From positions 1,014,915 to 1,078,914 of the forward strand of contig CAADRB010000030.1 of NCBI GenBank assembly GCA_900708905.1: a stretch of DNA of 64,000 bases. Direction: 5' to 3'. The notes beneath the pieces were generated by a model. That model saw nothing but the letters and a program-made list of their open reading frames with translations. It was not told the DNA's origin and made no database searches. Within the stretch, counting starts at the first letter, position 1, and the number at the start of each line of letters is the position of its first letter. The DNA is from Hymenolepis diminuta (taxonomy: Eukaryota > Platyhelminthes > Cestoda > Cyclophyllidea > Hymenolepididae). This document shows positions 61,311 through 64,000 of this stretch, piece by piece. Both the position numbers and the translations under genes were made by a program.

Positions 61311-63612
61311 GGCAAATCAAGGTGAGTGATGAGATGAAAATGCGAATAAACTCACATAGAGCTGCGCCTGTAAAATTCCAAAAGCGCGGATTGATTTGTG
61401 ACCCTACTTTAGTAAACTTATCGAGTTGATTAAAACAAATTTGATATTAATTGCACAATTTTAATTCTGCATTTGCAAGCATATAATAAAAGCTTAATAT
61501 ATGTTACTATTTACTTTAATTGCTATGCGATGTTTTTGCAGCTTATGATATTCCAAAGTAGTTAATGCAGTTCAAATAAAATGGCCTATTTTCTGTAAAG
61601 CTGCCTTGGGTTCCATATTTTTATAGTAGAATTACAACAATACAAAATGCGTTAAAATCTAAGGCATCCGTTATTTTGTTTAGCTACTTTATTAATTCCC
61701 TAGTCAAATCCGGTAAACTGTAGACAGCGACTGAAGCAGTTAGAAGAATACTTATAAAAGGGTTATATTCAATATTTCTATTTAAAAGGAACGAGAATAA
61801 TTCAGTTACATTTTTTTCGTCTATGTCAATTAATGACTGCTTCTATATATTTATATCCAAAATCATAATGACGGAACTCTGAATGGCCACTCAAATGGCT
61901 GTTGTTCTGTTACCCATAAGAAAGTAATATTTTTCCTAAAATAATTTTTACATGTAAGTTTCTTTATTTTCCACCTTTTAATTCGTACTTCTTTTAAGTT
62001 CCCTTTATTCGTACGAATTTATTTACATTACGGCTGTAAATGACGCATAATATAAATTAATTTATCGATACGCAAACGTGTCTTATTTAGATATAGTGGT
62101 TTGGGTCATTTTGTATTGTGGTGTTGTCGGGTCGTATTTGTAACTATTGCAATGTCTTAGGGAATCTAAGAGTCAATTATGGTATCCTATTGAGAAGAGC
62201 AGATTATAACAAATTCCAAAACATCAAAACGTGAAACTAGAATCATAGATAGATAACGTCTCTTGATACATCATTATTTTCTTTCTTTTCTTTAAGTAAT
62301 ATGAAGAAGATTGCCAATAATGTGGATTGCATTTTTACTATTAGACATGAACAGATATTAATCTTTTTTCGCGTATTAATGCGGGAAGATGTTTTGCAAT
62401 TTTGCAAGATAATCTGCCGGCTATAGCAGCTATTATATCCTGTTGTTTAAAAATACAATTGTATTCCCCTAGTACATTAAGGAAAATGTTTTCCAACCTT
62501 GGTCTCAGACAAGAATTTAGTATCACGAAGCCAATATGATGAAAACTAACCCTCCTCCTCTTTTATTAGTCACTGCAATCGGCCATTATACTCACTGGGT
62601 GAACACCGACAGACGTTGAAATACTGACTTCCGACCTTGAAGGCAGTCACGTTAACTACTTCGCTAATACCAAAAGCTACTATGAACATAAATTATGGGA
62701 GACATATTTTGAACGTCTCGTGCTCCTCAGATTACAATCGAGCATGTTTGCTCTATAAACGGTTGGACTTTTTCCTTCATCTGTAAATATAATAGATTTT
62801 GTAGTACAAAAATGTACATTAACCTAGTTTGAAATGATGCTTTGGTCTAGTTACGTTTAGTTAATAAAGAAGAGTGACAGAGTTTAAAATTTGAGTTTCT
62901 TACCATAATAGATCCATAATACCAACCCTACATTCAAGATAAGTAATGGAAAACAGAACTTATGAAAAACAGACACCTTATAAAAACAACATAATGCAAC
63001 TGATTTAAAATTTTCAATCGGATATAGAGCTCAATTGAATGCATTTAAGTCGACACATTACTTCTATCGTTATATTTATCAAAAATATATTCTTGTTCTT
63101 GATTGAAATATAAACAGAGAATTTATCCTTTGTCATTTATAGTCTGATAATCCCAAATACACAAGTTAAAATTTTAAAATTCAACTGCCTCATCTACTCA
63201 AATACAAAGTCTCTACTAAGAATAATGTAATTTATTAGGGACAATAAATGACAGTGTAATAACCTTTTTAACTTCCAAAATATCCAAAAATTCCAGAACT
63301 AAATAAAAACACGTAATTACGCTAATGGTATGCTTTACTCCAAAAACTATGCAAGGCAACGTCCTGCAATTTAGCACATTTTAACAAATATGCTTTTTTA
63401 TGAATAATTAGCTATAATTTGTTAAGTAAATTTTTCTTAAATAGAAGTAATTCATCTTTACCTAACATCCCTGGAAAAATTTGTCTTCCATGCGTTTGAG
63501 CTTTGGATCCACCTTAAATCTCCTCCGAGGTCTTCTGGAGTGTGCTGAGTGATGATTGTTTCAATGATTGTATTGAGTCTTTGGAGTTTCGGGATCCCAA
63601 GGCAGAGGAAGA
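61311..63612. other. 5' flank of the Girdin-like gene
   Basis: AT-rich. A splice acceptor (GGAATTTTACAG on the minus strand, ending at 61368) lies 57 bp upstream of the ATG and could receive a leader exon or a trans-spliced leader. On the minus strand an AATAAA near 63230 could serve the neighbouring gene. No promoter motif is clear. Confidence 0.35.
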
Positions 63613-63837
63613 TCACACATGTTCAGATAGATCTTCGTCGGATTCGTTTTCAGTTCGAAAAATACGATGCCGTACCGAGAATGGAGATGCTTGAAAGGGC
63701 GCGCCCTGATCTGAATACCAACATGAGATGTTGTTCAGTATCTTAACTGTAAATAAGTAAGAATCTCTTCACCTTTCTCCTCCTCTTTTGACATGAGAAA
63801 ATGCCTTTTCTCATTGTCAAGCTGCCCATCCAGACTC
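63613..63837 (-). CDS. Likely 3' coding exon(s) of an unidentified neighbouring gene
   Basis: An acceptor CTAATCTTAG precedes a frame reading SLDGQLDNEKRHFLMSKEEE. It can be read two ways. Unspliced, it continues KGEEILTYLQLRY to TGA at 63735-63737. Alternatively, a 26-bp intron (63747-63772, GTGAAG...TTACAG) joins in phase to VKILNNISCW ... FRTENESDEDLSEHV and stops at TGA 63613-63615. The rest of the gene would lie beyond 64000. I do not recognise the product. On this strand all three frames are unusually open through 63480-63740, so a decayed element is another possibility. Confidence 0.4.
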
Positions 63838-64000
63838 CTAAGATTAGGCAGTGTAAAAGTAAAATAGTGAGACTACGACGTAAGTCCTCAAATCGAATAA
63901 AATTAAAATGAATAACATTTCTGGACAGAATAACTTTTGATGCATCTTAATTAGCAAATATCTGGTGGAGCCTGTCAATGACGGACTGATAGTGTCAGAC

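Noticed and set aside
62341..62526. 61-codon minus-strand ORF upstream of the Girdin-like gene
   Set aside because: Considered as a 5' exon or a transposon fragment, but it has no acceptor/donor pair compatible with exon 1 and no recognisable motif.

Overview
This window is nuclear DNA from an AT-rich animal. I read it as a flatworm, probably a parasitic one (tapeworm or fluke). The reasons are split genes with GT-AG introns, a mix of very short introns (37, 40, 48 bp) and multi-kb introns in the same gene, and spacers full of decayed mobile-element pieces. The phylum call is an inference. There are no operons, CRISPR arrays or rRNA genes.

All recognisable genes lie head to tail on the minus strand. 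(1) At the right edge (63613-63837) are the likely last exon or exons of a neighbouring gene I cannot name. (2) From 61310 down to 34519 is a complete 22-exon gene for a 1232-residue CCDC88 (Girdin/Daple) family protein: an N-terminal HOOK domain, a central coiled coil, a basic Ser-rich tail, and a C-terminus ending E-Y-G-D-L that resembles the PDZ-binding end of vertebrate Daple. Every exon joins in phase. (3) From 24292 down past 1412 is a delta-type protocadherin: signal peptide, seven cadherin repeats, one membrane span, and a cytoplasmic tail that runs off the left edge.

The 10 kb between genes 2 and 3 (24293-34518) holds two unassigned minus-strand exon candidates (27987-28087, 31951-32040) and a CpG-richer block about 1.4 kb upstream of the protocadherin start that could be its promoter. 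The introns carry a decayed mariner/Tc1-like transposase (about 8890-9910, plus strand) and a short interspersed repeat I call R1, with two copies (1641-2059 and 7716-8134) differing at one base in 419. They also carry older R1 copies, a second repeat family (R2), and a probable LTR (39550-40177). An unresolved run of N sits at 10692-10724.

The two main proteins act in related processes (cell adhesion, polarity, cytoskeletal and G-protein signalling), but nothing in the sequence shows they work together; their adjacency may be chance. Exon ends were set by hand from splice sites and reading phase. The weakest points are the protocadherin exon 1/exon 2 junction, where phases do not match, and Girdin intron 18, which seems to need a GC donor.
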